A stretch of DNA of 64,000 nucleotides from Mixta intestinalis (GCF_009914055.1 NZ_CP028271.1:4464001-4528000), one strand, 5' to 3'. Positions 8,582 through 17,322 are shown, numbered from the stretch's first letter. A program made the numbers and translations. The notes: generated by a model not told the origin, from the sequence alone.

Positions 8582-9418
8582 TTACTGCGGATAATATTCC
8601 CACCATAAGCGGTGTAGCTGATACCACTTATCGCCCGGTTCCGGTAGTTTCTCCCAGGGCTTATCAATAATGTAATGAATGTTCTTCACCCGGCTCATAT
8701 CCCACATTTTAGGGTGCTGGAGCTGCAGGGTTTTCAGAGCGTTATAACCGTAGTGCAAGGGATGCCAGCGCTGGTGGAAAATGTCGTTCAGGAAATCCTG
8801 TTCAGCAAAGACATACGCACTGATATCCGCCATGGACATAATTTTTGTCAGCATCAGCTCGTACATTGTCTGGTCAGGCGTCAGCACCAGAAAACCAGCG
8901 TTAAAGTAATAGTCGAGCGTTGCTGGTGGCCGGGCGGTCATCTCCCGATCTTCACACCAGCTGTAATAACAATTATCCGGCTGCCAGCTTAAGGGATAGC
9001 TCTCAATCTGATTCGGATTACAGCGACAGGCGTGGCAGGCAGCAATAAAGCCTTCCTGGAGGGGAAGCTCAAATACCTCATCCATGTTTTTTACTACCAG
9101 CATGTCAGCATCAAGAAAGGCGACTCGTGCGTATTCGGTCATCGTCCATACTGCCAGTTTGCTCCAGACATCGGCAAAGCGTGCATTAGCGTAACGATGG
9201 GCCAGTTCAGAAGCGGGGCCAATCGCCATTACCTCACGAACCCGACATCCCTGCGCCTGCAACCGTTCCCGCACGGAGGTAACGATGTTCGGGGTGACCA
9301 TCACTTCCAGCGGCCAGGCGCTACCGCTTTGCTGCAATGAGCGATAGAGCGCTTCCACGCCAGGCACATAGCCGGGCTGCGTCAGTAAGGTTACCCAGGC
9401 ACAACGGGATGCGTTCAT
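8582..9418 (-). CDS. Glycosyltransferase family 8, glycogenin/galactinol-synthase-like
   Basis: This 278-residue protein has the GT-A fold features of family 8. An N-terminal strand motif AWVTLLTQPGYVPGVEALYRSL leads to the metal-binding DAD at 103-105 in FLDADMLVVKN. A later NAGFLVL block and a C-terminal IHYIIDKPWEK stretch resemble the HxxxKPW of glycogenin and galactinol synthase. It lacks a membrane anchor and the lipopolysaccharide-type context of common enterobacterial family 8 enzymes. Its ATG overlaps the stop of the upstream flavin oxidase (ATGA, 9415-9418), which argues for coupled translation and a shared pathway. Donor and acceptor are unknown. A sugar-lactone product of the oxidase is the obvious candidate acceptor. 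Confidence 0.82.
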   Translation of the reverse strand: MNASRCAWVTLLTQPGYVPGVEALYRSLQQSGSAWPLEVMVTPNIVTSVRERLQAQGCRVREVMAIGPASELAHRYANARFADVWSKLAVWTMTEYARVAFLDADMLVVKNMDEVFELPLQEGFIAACHACRCNPNQIESYPLSWQPDNCYYSWCEDREMTARPPATLDYYFNAGFLVLTPDQTMYELMLTKIMSMADISAYVFAEQDFLNDIFHQRWHPLHYGYNALKTLQLQHPKMWDMSRVKNIHYIIDKPWEKLPEPGDKWYQLHRLWWEYYPQ

Positions 9419-10797
9419 GACATCACCTCCGCCAGAAAATCATTGAGGAAAACGCCGCGCGGGTCGAAAGCCTGACGGACAGCCTGGAAATCGTGCCATT
9501 TCGGGTAGCACTCCGGCCAGTCATATAAGCTGGCATCAAAGTATTTGCCCCAGTGCGGTTTGCCCCCTTCGCTTGCCAGTAGCGGTTCGACAGCACGTAA
9601 AAATTCAAGTCCCTTTTCAGATAGCGATCCGTCTTCAGCGTAATAAACCACGAAGCCAAAATAGCAGGTCGGCTGCTGCCATGCCGGACTAAGCCAGGCG
9701 TCAGATGCCCCGGTGCAGCGTAAAATAATCGGGTAATGCATATGAGGATGCGTTTCGGCATACCACTTCTTAATGCGGGTAATCGCCGCCGGCGCGTTGG
9801 TCAGCGGCACGCCAATTTCAATATTGATCTGCGGCGTGGCGATGCCCCGGCAAAATACCTGATAGATATCACCAGTCACATCCGAGAAATCTTTAAAGCG
9901 GGTTACGGTACGAAACGGCTTGCCGTTTTCGTCAACGATGCGGGTGTCGTTGCGCATATGCCGTAATGTTTTATCCACCACCTGATTCATCTCATCACGC
10001 GTTTCGTCCAGCGTGACCAGATCGCCGTGGTTTTGTTGCCAGCGTTTCCGTTCATCTTGATTAGCTTCCCGCGCATTCCAGCTATGGATTTTGTTCTCTT
10101 CCAGAAACCACCAGCTTTTACTGAGGGTCCACGCCTGATTCCACTCGGCTAAATCGCTTTCCAGCGTATCGGCGCTGGCGGCATCTTTAAAGCAGGTGAA
10201 CAGCGTGGACGGACGGGTGCGCAGCGTGACGGCGGTAATGGCCCCCAGCGTGCCCAGTCCGAGCTGCACGGCACCAAACCAGGGGTGGCTGCGATCCATG
10301 TTGTGCAGATGACCCGTACCATCAATAAAGCGAATGCTCAGGGCTTCATCGGCGATAGAGCTTTGTTGCAGGCCTTGCCCGTGGGTGCCGGTAGAGAGGG
10401 CTCCCGCCAGCGTTTGTGAGGCAATAACCCCAGGAGAGGCATTCAACATGCGGTTCATAGAAGTCAGGATTTCATAAACCTCATGCATCGGCGTGCCACC
10501 GGCAAAGGTGGCGCTGTGATCATCCACCGCCAGTAAGCCGCGCAGATGAGACAAATCTACCAGCACATCATCGGGAGTGGTTACCGCCAGCATTCTGCCC
10601 GGCGACATGCGGCTCCCCATAATGCGCATTTTTCCCCGACAACGAGCTATCGCCGCCTGCAACTGTGATTCGCTCTCAGGAACAATGACCGCACTTGCCT
10701 GAGCAAGCGTCGCGTTCTTCGCCCAGTTCAGCACCTGAGAATCTGCTGAATTTGCATCCGGCTGGCGACGCGGAAATAACGGCTGTAATGTGGTCAT
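9415..10797 (-). CDS. FAD-dependent aldonolactone oxidase-like protein (ALO/gulonolactone oxidase family)
   Basis: This is a 460-residue flavoprotein of the VAO/p-cresol methylhydroxylase type. An FAD-binding PP-loop lies at 57-67 (MRIMGSRMSPG). The block ALSTGTHGQGLQ (134-144) contains the GTHG signature. The C-terminus carries KPHWGKYF and WHDFQAVRQAFDPRGVFLNDFL, typical of D-arabinono-, L-gulono- and L-galactonolactone oxidases. These convert sugar lactones to ascorbate-type enediol lactones. No signal peptide is evident. ATG at 10797 is preceded by AGGAG. It overlaps the glycosyltransferase gene by four bases. It is unusual in Enterobacterales and may have been acquired. Substrate and electron acceptor (O2 or another) are not determined. 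Confidence 0.85.
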   Translation of the reverse strand: MTTLQPLFPRRQPDANSADSQVLNWAKNATLAQASAVIVPESESQLQAAIARCRGKMRIMGSRMSPGRMLAVTTPDDVLVDLSHLRGLLAVDDHSATFAGGTPMHEVYEILTSMNRMLNASPGVIASQTLAGALSTGTHGQGLQQSSIADEALSIRFIDGTGHLHNMDRSHPWFGAVQLGLGTLGAITAVTLRTRPSTLFTCFKDAASADTLESDLAEWNQAWTLSKSWWFLEENKIHSWNAREANQDERKRWQQNHGDLVTLDETRDEMNQVVDKTLRHMRNDTRIVDENGKPFRTVTRFKDFSDVTGDIYQVFCRGIATPQINIEIGVPLTNAPAAITRIKKWYAETHPHMHYPIILRCTGASDAWLSPAWQQPTCYFGFVVYYAEDGSLSEKGLEFLRAVEPLLASEGGKPHWGKYFDASLYDWPECYPKWHDFQAVRQAFDPRGVFLNDFLAEVMS

Positions 10798-11195
10798 TAA
10801 CTTCTCCTCTGGCGAAAACCGATCAAACTTACAGCATAGCTGCTGATGTACAAGCGTGACGGCTATCGCAATAATTTTCAGGGGACGAAGGAGGGGAGGG
10901 CACAGAAGAAGAATGCAACTATCGTCAGAAGGATAGGGATTAGCCCAATATCATGACCCGTTACTTGCTGTTTAATAATAAAGAAATTAAAGAAAAGAAA
11001 AAAATATATGCAAAACCAGGAAGTATTCTCTGCCTACGGCAATCCCATTTCTGGTTCTAATTAAGCAAGGGATTTTATTTTAATTTTTCCTGAAGTAAAA
11101 TCTATGTGGTGAGCTATGTATTCCTAATGAAGCGACCATTTACACTTAAAAATAACCGGGTATTATCGGATGTGTAATATACAGGGAGAACAGAA
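10798..11195 (+). other. Intergenic region, AT-rich, no confident gene
   Basis: The left end presumably holds the promoter of the oxidase-glycosyltransferase operon. A purine-rich stretch lies near 10885-10905 and an AT-rich stretch near 10970-11015. On the minus strand a hydrophobic frame runs through about 10890-11030 without a start codon, so it is at best a gene remnant. No RNA gene is recognised. Confidence 0.4.
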
Positions 11196-11312
11196 ATGGA
11201 TGCGGCATTGCTTGATATGATGCGTTCTGGCGGAAGAAATAAAGATTGGGCAGAAACAATGGTTAATTTCGAAGCCAGAAAACTAATCAGTACAGCCAAC
11301 ACATCGGCATGA
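11196..11312 (+). CDS. Possible 38-residue protein
   Basis: A short frame starts MDAALLDMMRSGGRNKDWAE and ends FEARKLISTANTSA. It is preceded by a good AGGGAGA site about six bases upstream of ATG. The sequence is soluble and partly amphipathic, with no recognised family. The Shine-Dalgarno match is its main support. It could be a real small protein or the surviving end of a decayed gene. Confidence 0.3.
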   Translation: MDAALLDMMRSGGRNKDWAETMVNFEARKLISTANTSA

Positions 11313-11363
11313 AAATTGTTGGGTATGGTGTTAAGGCTAAGGTCATAGTTGACCTGATGTCGG

Positions 11364-11693
11364 TTACTGACTCTGTTCAGTATTAGTTATCATTTTACGA
11401 TAACACCAAGATTTGTAAGCAAGTCTGGCAGGAGCTAAATACCAGATAAACGGCAATACAATCGCAAGCGTGGCTGCAAGGGTAATACTGGTATCTCTTG
11501 ATGCCAGAATCAGAGTAAGAGTCAGGATAATTAAAGCAATAATAGTTATCCACTTCGATGCGTTAAAGCGGTTTGCAAGGTTATGTGTTACTGAGCCCAG
11601 CGTCCCGCCATAATTAGCAATATTATTCTGCAATTTTTGCAGATCGCTGTGGCTGAAACCTGATTTCAACAGCATTTCTTCGGTAGTTTCCAT
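11364..11693 (-). CDS. Hypothetical membrane protein, 109 residues
   Basis: A soluble N-terminal half (residues 1-47, METTEEMLLKSGFSHSDLQK...) precedes two adjacent transmembrane segments at about 48-65 (WITIIALIILTLTLILA) and 70-90 (ITLAATLAIVLPFIWYL). A basic cytoplasmic tail follows. The minus-strand ATG has AAGGATG upstream at workable spacing. No family is recognised. It stands alone among small uncertain frames between the oxidase operon and citX. The arrangement of a polar domain followed by two helices is common in small regulators of membrane complexes and in toxin-immunity proteins, but nothing here decides between them. Confidence 0.55.
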   Translation of the reverse strand: METTEEMLLKSGFSHSDLQKLQNNIANYGGTLGSVTHNLANRFNASKWITIIALIILTLTLILASRDTSITLAATLAIVLPFIWYLAPARLAYKSWCYRKMITNTEQSQ

Positions 11694-12094
11694 CGTTTTT
11701 CATCCTTAAAAAAACCAGTGAAATTTTGCAGCAAGTGTATCCCAAATTAGATCACGGATCGTTACTTCCTCAAAGACAATATCAGCTGACAAAATTATTT
11801 TACAATAACGAAGAGCATCCTTTCACGGCTATCAATTCTTCAATCGTATCGTCATCCTGCAAGTGCAGCGGTAATCATTCATCATCAGGTTCGCGTGACG
11901 TTGCCTGGTCAGGAAATAGTGCAAATCCTGGAGAGCAAACGCACGCGTCCGGTTACAGTGCGTCAACACACCTGCTTCGCCAATCGGCTTATCAACGTAT
12001 TATCGAAACAGAAAAGCTAAGTGGTTCGTTGTTTTGATAAAGCAGCAATCCGTTTTTACCGCTTCTGATCAATGATTGAGCAACGGACAAGGAA
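11694..12094 (+). other. Intergenic region without a supported gene
   Basis: A 103-codon plus frame at 11726-12037 is present, but it has no ribosome-binding site, odd composition (Ser, His and Asn rich) and no recognised family. It is left out as a gene. The rest holds nothing identifiable. Confidence 0.4.
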
Positions 12095-12658
12095 TTAATC
12101 CCGATTCAGCCAGCCAAGAATCATTTGCTCAATATGCTGTGTGAGTTCCGGCAACGCATGCTGCCGCGCCCGTCCACATTCGCGTGACGGCTGCTGACAG
12201 ATAAGGCATCGGCGCGGCATCAAGCCCAGGGTATCGCGGCTTAACGGTCCCGCAGTGGGGCAAATCACATCAAAATCCCATAACCGTCCAAGCTGATGCG
12301 TATCTTCCAGTTCGACAACCGCCTGTTTGATGGTCTGCGCCTGCTGCTCTACAACCCATAACGCTTCCGCGCCGGTATCAAGCCAGTAAACCTCACGACT
12401 CAGGACTTTCCAGTGTTGCTGCCAGAACAACAGATCCCCTTCGCGCAGTGCCGCAGCCATAGTATGACGGTAGCCGATGCTGCTTTTTATCGGGCCAGGT
12501 GTGACGAGCGTCAGCGAGATCACCGGCTGCTGAAAACGTGCCAGCAATGCCTGTTGCCGCATGGCGCGCTGCTCCCGCGCAGCCAGTACATCAGCAAGAG
12601 GCACCTCCTTTCCACGCATTAATGGAGACACGTTAAAATCACATTCTGTTTCCTGCAT
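12095..12658 (-). CDS. citX: Apo-citrate lyase phosphoribosyl-dephospho-CoA transferase CitX
   Basis: CitX attaches the phosphoribosyl-dephospho-CoA prosthetic group to the acyl-carrier subunit of citrate lyase. This 187-residue protein shows the family blocks: PGPIK (54-58), ELEDTHQLGRLWDFDV (116-131), and the C-terminal cysteines in PRRCLIC (148-154) and C161. The frame stays open to 12721, but ATG at 12658 fits the usual length. A shorter start at M14 (MRGKEVPLADVL) is also possible, because neither site has a strong ribosome-binding sequence. It stands alone, about 11.4 kb from citC. In E. coli citX lies inside the citC operon, while Klebsiella has a separate citX. The separation resembles the latter. 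Confidence 0.9.
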   Translation of the reverse strand: MQETECDFNVSPLMRGKEVPLADVLAAREQRAMRQQALLARFQQPVISLTLVTPGPIKSSIGYRHTMAAALREGDLLFWQQHWKVLSREVYWLDTGAEALWVVEQQAQTIKQAVVELEDTHQLGRLWDFDVICPTAGPLSRDTLGLMPRRCLICQQPSRECGRARQHALPELTQHIEQMILGWLNRD

Positions 12659-12881
12659 AATTGACTCTGTTGCTCTGTTATTCCCTGTTGCCGGACGGTA
12701 TGCGAAAACAACTCCCCGCACACCACTTTCTTTAGCGCTCGCTTTGCGGGCGCAGCGCTATCCTATGCCCGGCGGTAAAAAAAATCCTTAGCCTGGATCA
12801 GCCGACAGCAGGACAAAACACACCACTTTTGCAGTGACGAAATGTGCTGTAGGTTGGAATTAAAAGAGCTGCTAATATATT

Positions 12882-12897
12882 GCTAACTCGAATTAGT
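12882..12897 (+). promoter_or_regulatory. Operator copy 1 of the LacI-type regulator
   Basis: GCTAACTCGAATTAGT matches the two perfect or near-perfect palindromes at 22229 and 22605 (consensus GCTAAYTCGARTTAGY). It has the central CG typical of LacI-family operators. It lies 42 bases upstream of the regulator start, so autoregulation is likely. Confidence 0.75.
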
Positions 12898-12939
12898 TTA
12901 TGATTAAGACGTTCTGTTCGTTATGGAAAATGATATTTT

Positions 12940-13938
12940 ATGGCTAAGACGGTTGAGCAGGTCGCCAGGGCGCTGGATATTTCAATCACCACCGTGCGTC
13001 TGGTTTTGGGGGGGAAGGCTGAGCGCTATCGCATCAGCGCCAAAACGCAGCAGCGTATTAACGATTACGTCGCTGAAAACGGGCTGGTGGTCAACCACAT
13101 CGCCCGCAGCCTGAAGCTGAACAAAACCGAAACCCTGGGGCTGGTTATTCCGCGCCTGTCGAACCTGTTTTTCTCTACCCTGGCGGAAAAGCTGGAATCC
13201 TGCTGCCGCCAGGCGGGATATCAGCTGATGATCGCCTGTACCTACAGCGACAGCGAGCATGAAAACAGCCTGGTGGAAGGGTTGCTGGCGCGTAATGTCG
13301 ATGGCCTGTTTGTGGTGCCCTCCACCCTGCAAACCCAGCGTCATCATCAGAAAGTGGCGCGCAAACGGCCTCTGGTGCTGCTGGACCGCGATTTTGGCGA
13401 AAGCGATATTTCGTTGGTGGTGAGCGATAACTTTAACGGCAGCAAGAAGCTGGTACAGGCGATGACGCAGGCGGTGCAGGTATCGCCGATTTTTTTCATC
13501 GCTGGCGATACGCAGCAGCCTTCGATACAGCGCCGTTTACAGGGCTACCTGAGTGAGCTACCGGCAGGCAACGAGTGGATATTATCCGCCAGCCATAACC
13601 GCCAGGAAGAGGGGCGACAGCTAATGCTCGATTTCCTGAAAACGCATCAGGCACCGCCCAAGGCCTTTATCGCCTCCTCCCTGCCGATTCTGGAAGGCAC
13701 GCTGAGCGCGCTGCGGGAAACCTACGGTTTTATCCCTTCGAATATCTCTATTGGCACCTTCGACGAACATCAGATGCTGGGCTTTTTGCCGAATGCCGTA
13801 TGGTCGATGCGTCAGGATGAAGATGCCTGGGCGCAGCACGCCTTTCATCTGATGCAGCAGAAATTGCAGGGGGAGAATGCGGATGTCAAAATCACCGTGC
13901 CGATGACGCTGATCCATCGTCCGCTATCGGTCGAGTAA
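12940..13938 (+). CDS. LacI-family regulator of the adjacent sugar locus
   Basis: This 332-residue repressor-type regulator has an N-terminal LacI helix-turn-helix (residues 4-25, VEQVARALDISITTVRLVL) and hinge (to about 60). A ribose-binding-protein-like effector domain follows, with LGLVIPRLSNLFFSTLAEKLE near 66-86 and the block IGTFDEH late in the protein. The N-terminus is of the Cra/FruR-like type. ATG at 12940 begins the family-typical MAKTVEQ. The three matching operators at 12882, 22229 and 22605 flank its own gene, the convergent catabolic operon and the MHS carrier, so all three are probable targets. The inducer is unknown and is probably a sugar or phosphorylated sugar from the pathway. 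Confidence 0.9.
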   Translation: MAKTVEQVARALDISITTVRLVLGGKAERYRISAKTQQRINDYVAENGLVVNHIARSLKLNKTETLGLVIPRLSNLFFSTLAEKLESCCRQAGYQLMIACTYSDSEHENSLVEGLLARNVDGLFVVPSTLQTQRHHQKVARKRPLVLLDRDFGESDISLVVSDNFNGSKKLVQAMTQAVQVSPIFFIAGDTQQPSIQRRLQGYLSELPAGNEWILSASHNRQEEGRQLMLDFLKTHQAPPKAFIASSLPILEGTLSALRETYGFIPSNISIGTFDEHQMLGFLPNAVWSMRQDEDAWAQHAFHLMQQKLQGENADVKITVPMTLIHRPLSVE

Positions 13939-13950
13939 CAGTCAGATTAA

Positions 13951-13977
13951 CGCCGGGAGCCTCGGTGCCTCCCGGCG
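13951..13977. terminator. Shared hairpin terminator between convergent genes
   Basis: A 9-bp GC-rich stem (CGCCGGGAG with its complement) and a 9-base loop lie between the convergent LacI gene and the HbpS-like gene. No long T-run follows on either side, so termination efficiency is uncertain. Confidence 0.5.
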
Positions 13978-13981
13978 CGGT

Positions 13982-14413
13982 TTACAACAGCCGGGCGATA
14001 AAGCGTTCCGCCATCTCCGCATCCAGCTCCGGCGGCAAGCCGCTCACGCCTACGCCGCCAACAGTGATGCCATCCACGATAATCGGCGCTCCGCCGGGCA
14101 TCGCCAGCAGGCGGGCATCGTTAAAAATAGCTAACCGTAGCGTACCGGCTTCCACTTCCTGCGCCAGTTTTGCTGTAGATCGACGAAAGCGCAGCGCGCT
14201 CCAGGCCTTCCGCTGTGCCAGCTGGCGCGGCAGCGACGGGCAGCTGGCGTGAGCGCCGAAGGCGATCAGTTCGCCATCAAGGCCCACTACCGCCAGCGCC
14301 AGGCCGCACGTTGATGGATGCGTCTCCGTTTCTCCAACAAACAGCGCAACCTGTCGGCCTGTCTCGCTGTCGTTCAGGCGCTTATGTAGCACCAGGCTGT
14401 TACCGGCGGGCAT
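13982..14413 (-). CDS. HbpS/GlcG-like (DUF336) protein
   Basis: This 143-residue protein belongs to the HbpS/GlcG family, often called heme-binding or DUF336. It shows the typical GLALAVVGLDGELIAFG block (about 37-53), the lysine-rich AQRKAWSALRFRRST helix (66-80) and the C-terminal GGAPIIVDGITVGGVGVSG (107-125). Members often sit beside sugar-acid or propanediol catabolic genes, and their biochemical role there is poorly defined. Its start overlaps the end of the aldolase gene by 14 bases, so it is the last gene of the operon and is translationally coupled. The N-terminus is slightly shorter than in GlcG. Confidence 0.78.
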   Translation of the reverse strand: MPAGNSLVLHKRLNDSETGRQVALFVGETETHPSTCGLALAVVGLDGELIAFGAHASCPSLPRQLAQRKAWSALRFRRSTAKLAQEVEAGTLRLAIFNDARLLAMPGGAPIIVDGITVGGVGVSGLPPELDAEMAERFIARLL

Positions 14414-15311
14414 CGGCGATATATCCCTGTAAACGCTGGTGCAGCGCGTCCAGCTCGGCGCGCTGCGTGGCGGTTAGCGCGACAAAAGGCTCGCGAATCG
14501 GCCCGGTATCCACCATCCCTTTCCCGGCCAGATATTTCGCTGACTGGAATACGCCGCGAGCGACCAGCGCCTCAACCACTTCATTAATCTGCTGTTGCAG
14601 ACGCTGCGCCCGCGAGATATCGCCCTGTTGAAAGGCGCTGCGCAGGGCGAGAAACAGTTCCGGTTGCAGGTTGACCGTGGTGCCAACGGTAGCGGTCGCA
14701 CCCGCCGCCAGGCTGGAGAGAAAGATCTCATCAAACCCGTTAAAGAACACTTTATCCGGGTAGCGGGCGATCATGCGCTCCAGCGAGTAAAGGTTATGCG
14801 AGGTGTGTTTCACGCCAAGCACCTGCTCATCGCCGAGCAGCGCTTCTGCGCTCAGGCTATCGAGTTCGACACCGGTAAACTGCGGAATGTTATATAAAAT
14901 CACCGGAATCGAAATGGCATCCAGCACGCGGCGATAGTAAGCGATGATCTCTTCGCGGCTGTATTTGTAGTAATAGGGCGGCACCAGCGAAACCGCGCTG
15001 GCTCCGTCCTGCTCGGCGCTTTTTGCCAGCGCCACGGCGTCCAGCGTGCGCGGCGTGCCGACATGTGAAATCACCGGCACCTTGCCTGCGACAGCGTTAA
15101 CCAGCGTGGCGAGCACCTGGCGGCGCTCATCAAAGCGTAATAACGGCCCCTCCCCGGAGGAGCCACAGCAGTAAAAGCCCTCTACGCCACGCGCCAGCTG
15201 AGCGTGAGCCAGGGTTTCCAGCGCCGTGTAATTAACGGATTCATCCGCCTGCATGGGCGTAATGATCGCGGAGATAATGCCGCGAAAAGCCTGCCATCGA
15301 TCGCTTACCAT
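14400..15311 (-). CDS. DHDPS/N-acetylneuraminate-lyase superfamily aldolase
   Basis: This is a 303-residue (beta/alpha)8 class I aldolase. It shows the pyruvate-binding GSSGEG motif at 50-55, the catalytic tyrosine Y140 in VILYNIP and the Schiff-base lysine K168 in GVKHTS. Enzymes of this family cleave or form 2-oxo-3-deoxy sugar acids with pyruvate. Directly upstream in the operon are an SDR and an enolase-superfamily dehydratase, so the likely substrate is the 2-keto-3-deoxy acid made by that dehydratase, giving pyruvate and an aldehyde. It overlaps the SDR gene by seven bases. A biosynthetic DapA role is unlikely in this setting. Confidence 0.85.
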   Translation of the reverse strand: MVSDRWQAFRGIISAIITPMQADESVNYTALETLAHAQLARGVEGFYCCGSSGEGPLLRFDERRQVLATLVNAVAGKVPVISHVGTPRTLDAVALAKSAEQDGASAVSLVPPYYYKYSREEIIAYYRRVLDAISIPVILYNIPQFTGVELDSLSAEALLGDEQVLGVKHTSHNLYSLERMIARYPDKVFFNGFDEIFLSSLAAGATATVGTTVNLQPELFLALRSAFQQGDISRAQRLQQQINEVVEALVARGVFQSAKYLAGKGMVDTGPIREPFVALTATQRAELDALHQRLQGYIADARR

Positions 15312-16132
15312 GCCGTCCAGCCTCCATCGACCACCAGGTTGGAGCCGGTCATATAGACCGAGGCATCCGACAGCAGAAACACCACCGCGCCGTTATATTC
15401 ATGCGGCTTTGCCATGCGTCCAATCGGAATACGGTTGGTGTAGTTTTTCTGGAAGCGCGGGTCCTGATCGCTACGCTCAACGCCGGATAGCGTCAGGGTA
15501 TTGACGCGAATACCGTCGCGCCCCCAGTAGGTAGCGCAATAACGGGTAAAGTTATATAACCCGGATTTGGCGGCGGAGTAAGCCACAGGCTTTACGAATG
15601 GAATACCGGTATCCTCTTTTTTATAGCTGTAGATATCTTGCACCGGTGACACCACGCCATAGATAGAGCCCACGTTGATGATCGAACCGCCTTTACCCGC
15701 CTGCCGCATCCTTTTGCCCACCTGCTGCGTCATCAGGAAGGTGCCGACCAGGTTTACCTCAACCACATCGCGGAACACCGCTTCCGGGAAATCTTCAAAC
15801 GGGCCGGAGACCTCCGGCGGCGCGCTGGGCTGGGTATCAACGCCCGCGTTATTGACCAGGCCATCCGGCACGCCCCATTTTTCCTCGATAGCGTCCAGCA
15901 CCCGATTGATGCTGGCTTTATCGGTAATGTTGATTTCCGCGCAGAACAGGCGGGGGGAATCTTTTATCCCGCCGAATACACGGTCAATACGCACCGCATC
16001 CAGATGGGTAGCCAGCGCTGCTACCTTTGCACCGCGCTCATGCAGGGTTTTCACATACTGCGCACCCAGCTGGCCGAGGCCGCCGGTTACGATGATGATC
16101 TTGTCTTTAACCGAGAATAACGTCTCTTCCAT
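15305..16132 (-). CDS. Short-chain dehydrogenase/reductase
   Basis: This 275-residue SDR has the cofactor loop TGGLGQLG at 16-23, NNAG at 94-97, the active-site serine in NVGSIYG (S156) and the YxxxK pair Y185/K189. The C-terminus GSNLVVDGGWTAW is typical of classical SDRs. It probably oxidises a sugar or sugar acid, or reduces a keto acid, with NAD(P). It lies between the dehydratase and the aldolase and overlaps the aldolase start. It could act before the dehydratase (sugar to aldonate or lactone) or after it. The sequence does not decide the substrate. Confidence 0.85.
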   Translation of the reverse strand: MEETLFSVKDKIIIVTGGLGQLGAQYVKTLHERGAKVAALATHLDAVRIDRVFGGIKDSPRLFCAEINITDKASINRVLDAIEEKWGVPDGLVNNAGVDTQPSAPPEVSGPFEDFPEAVFRDVVEVNLVGTFLMTQQVGKRMRQAGKGGSIINVGSIYGVVSPVQDIYSYKKEDTGIPFVKPVAYSAAKSGLYNFTRYCATYWGRDGIRVNTLTLSGVERSDQDPRFQKNYTNRIPIGRMAKPHEYNGAVVFLLSDASVYMTGSNLVVDGGWTAW

Positions 16133-16156
16133 TGCTTTTCCCCCATCACCGGCTGG

Positions 16157-17260
16157 TTAGATTTTATGTGTTGCGAGGTAATCACGATCGAGAATAATGC
16201 CGTGGCCCGGACGTTCGCTCGGCACGTAGTAGCCATCCACCTCTTCGCCCGCTTCGGCGATAATGCGCAGATCCTTCCAGCGTCCGCCGTCGGTCATTTC
16301 GGCGTAGGAGATGTTTGGCACCGCCGCCAGCAGGCTGGCGCTCAGCTCCATCACGAAGTGCGGCGTCATCGGCAGGTTGTGCGCGCGGGCGACGGCGGCG
16401 ATATCCAGATAGCCGGTAATACCGCCGACGCGTCCCAGATCCGCCTGGATATAATCGGCGCAGCCGCTTTCGATATACTGGGTGAACTGATTTAAGTTAT
16501 AGACGTTTTCTCCCAGCGCGACAGGCGTGGTGCTGCGTTCGCGTAGCCGGAGGTGACCGGTAATATCGTCGGAGGGCAGCGGCTCTTCGATCCACAGTAA
16601 ATTAAGCGGCTCAAACAGCTTGAACGCGCGCAGCGCCTGCGGGAAATTCCAGCCCTGGTTGGCATCGACCGCCAGCGGGAATCCCGGTACGGCCTCCTGA
16701 ATTTTACGCAGCCGTTCCACATCCTCTTCCAGCGTCGGCTTGCCGACTTTAACCTTCGCCGCCTGGTAGCCGGTACGTTGCCAGCGTTTAACCTGCTCAA
16801 TCACTTCTTCAATGGAGAGATGCAGGTTAATGCCGCTGCCGTACAGCGGTACGCGGTCGCGCACACGTCCAAGCAGATCGACCAGCGGAGCGTTCAATGT
16901 TTTACCCAACAGATCCCAGTAGGCGATATCCAGCGCCGCCAGCGCGTGCGTGGTGACCCCGGCACCGCCGACATCGTGAATATATTTATAAGAACGATGC
17001 CACAATCCACGCGGTGAGAGCGGCTGACCGATCACATCGGGAATAATTTCAGCAATTAACGCAGAGATAGTTTTACCGCACCAGCCGGAGGTGTGACTAA
17101 AGCCGGTGCCGACATGGCCGTTTGAGCCGTACACATCAACAATCGCCACTTCGATATCGGTAACGTGATGGATCTGATCGCCCCAGGGCCCTTCCGGCAG
17201 CGGAACGCGGGCGGTCATCAGTTCAATATTTTCAATAACGGGCATTTTGGTACTGTTCAT
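16157..17260 (-). CDS. Enolase-superfamily sugar-acid dehydratase (mandelate racemase subgroup)
   Basis: This is a 367-residue member of the mandelate racemase/muconate lactonising family. The catalytic bases are visible: the K169-x-K171 motif (AKVKVG), the metal ligands D199 (VDANQGW), E225 (WIEEPL) and E251 (GENVY), and the D274-H301 dyad (QADLGRVGG, TPHFVMEL). That set matches acid-sugar dehydratases, which remove water from aldonates or aldarates to give 2-keto-3-deoxy acids. It is followed by the SDR and class I aldolase genes, completing a dehydratase-aldolase route. The exact sugar acid (fuconate, arabinonate, galactonate or another) cannot be assigned. Confidence 0.87.
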   Translation of the reverse strand: MNSTKMPVIENIELMTARVPLPEGPWGDQIHHVTDIEVAIVDVYGSNGHVGTGFSHTSGWCGKTISALIAEIIPDVIGQPLSPRGLWHRSYKYIHDVGGAGVTTHALAALDIAYWDLLGKTLNAPLVDLLGRVRDRVPLYGSGINLHLSIEEVIEQVKRWQRTGYQAAKVKVGKPTLEEDVERLRKIQEAVPGFPLAVDANQGWNFPQALRAFKLFEPLNLLWIEEPLPSDDITGHLRLRERSTTPVALGENVYNLNQFTQYIESGCADYIQADLGRVGGITGYLDIAAVARAHNLPMTPHFVMELSASLLAAVPNISYAEMTDGGRWKDLRIIAEAGEEVDGYYVPSERPGHGIILDRDYLATHKI

Positions 17261-17322
17261 CGTGAATGCTTCCTTTTTCTTGACGGCGGTCGCCCCTGTG
17301 ACGCACCGCCGGGAGTCAGAGA

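Noticed and set aside
11726..12037. 103-codon plus-strand frame
   Set aside because: Not overlapped by another gene, but it has no ribosome-binding site, atypical Ser/His/Asn-rich composition and no recognisable family.
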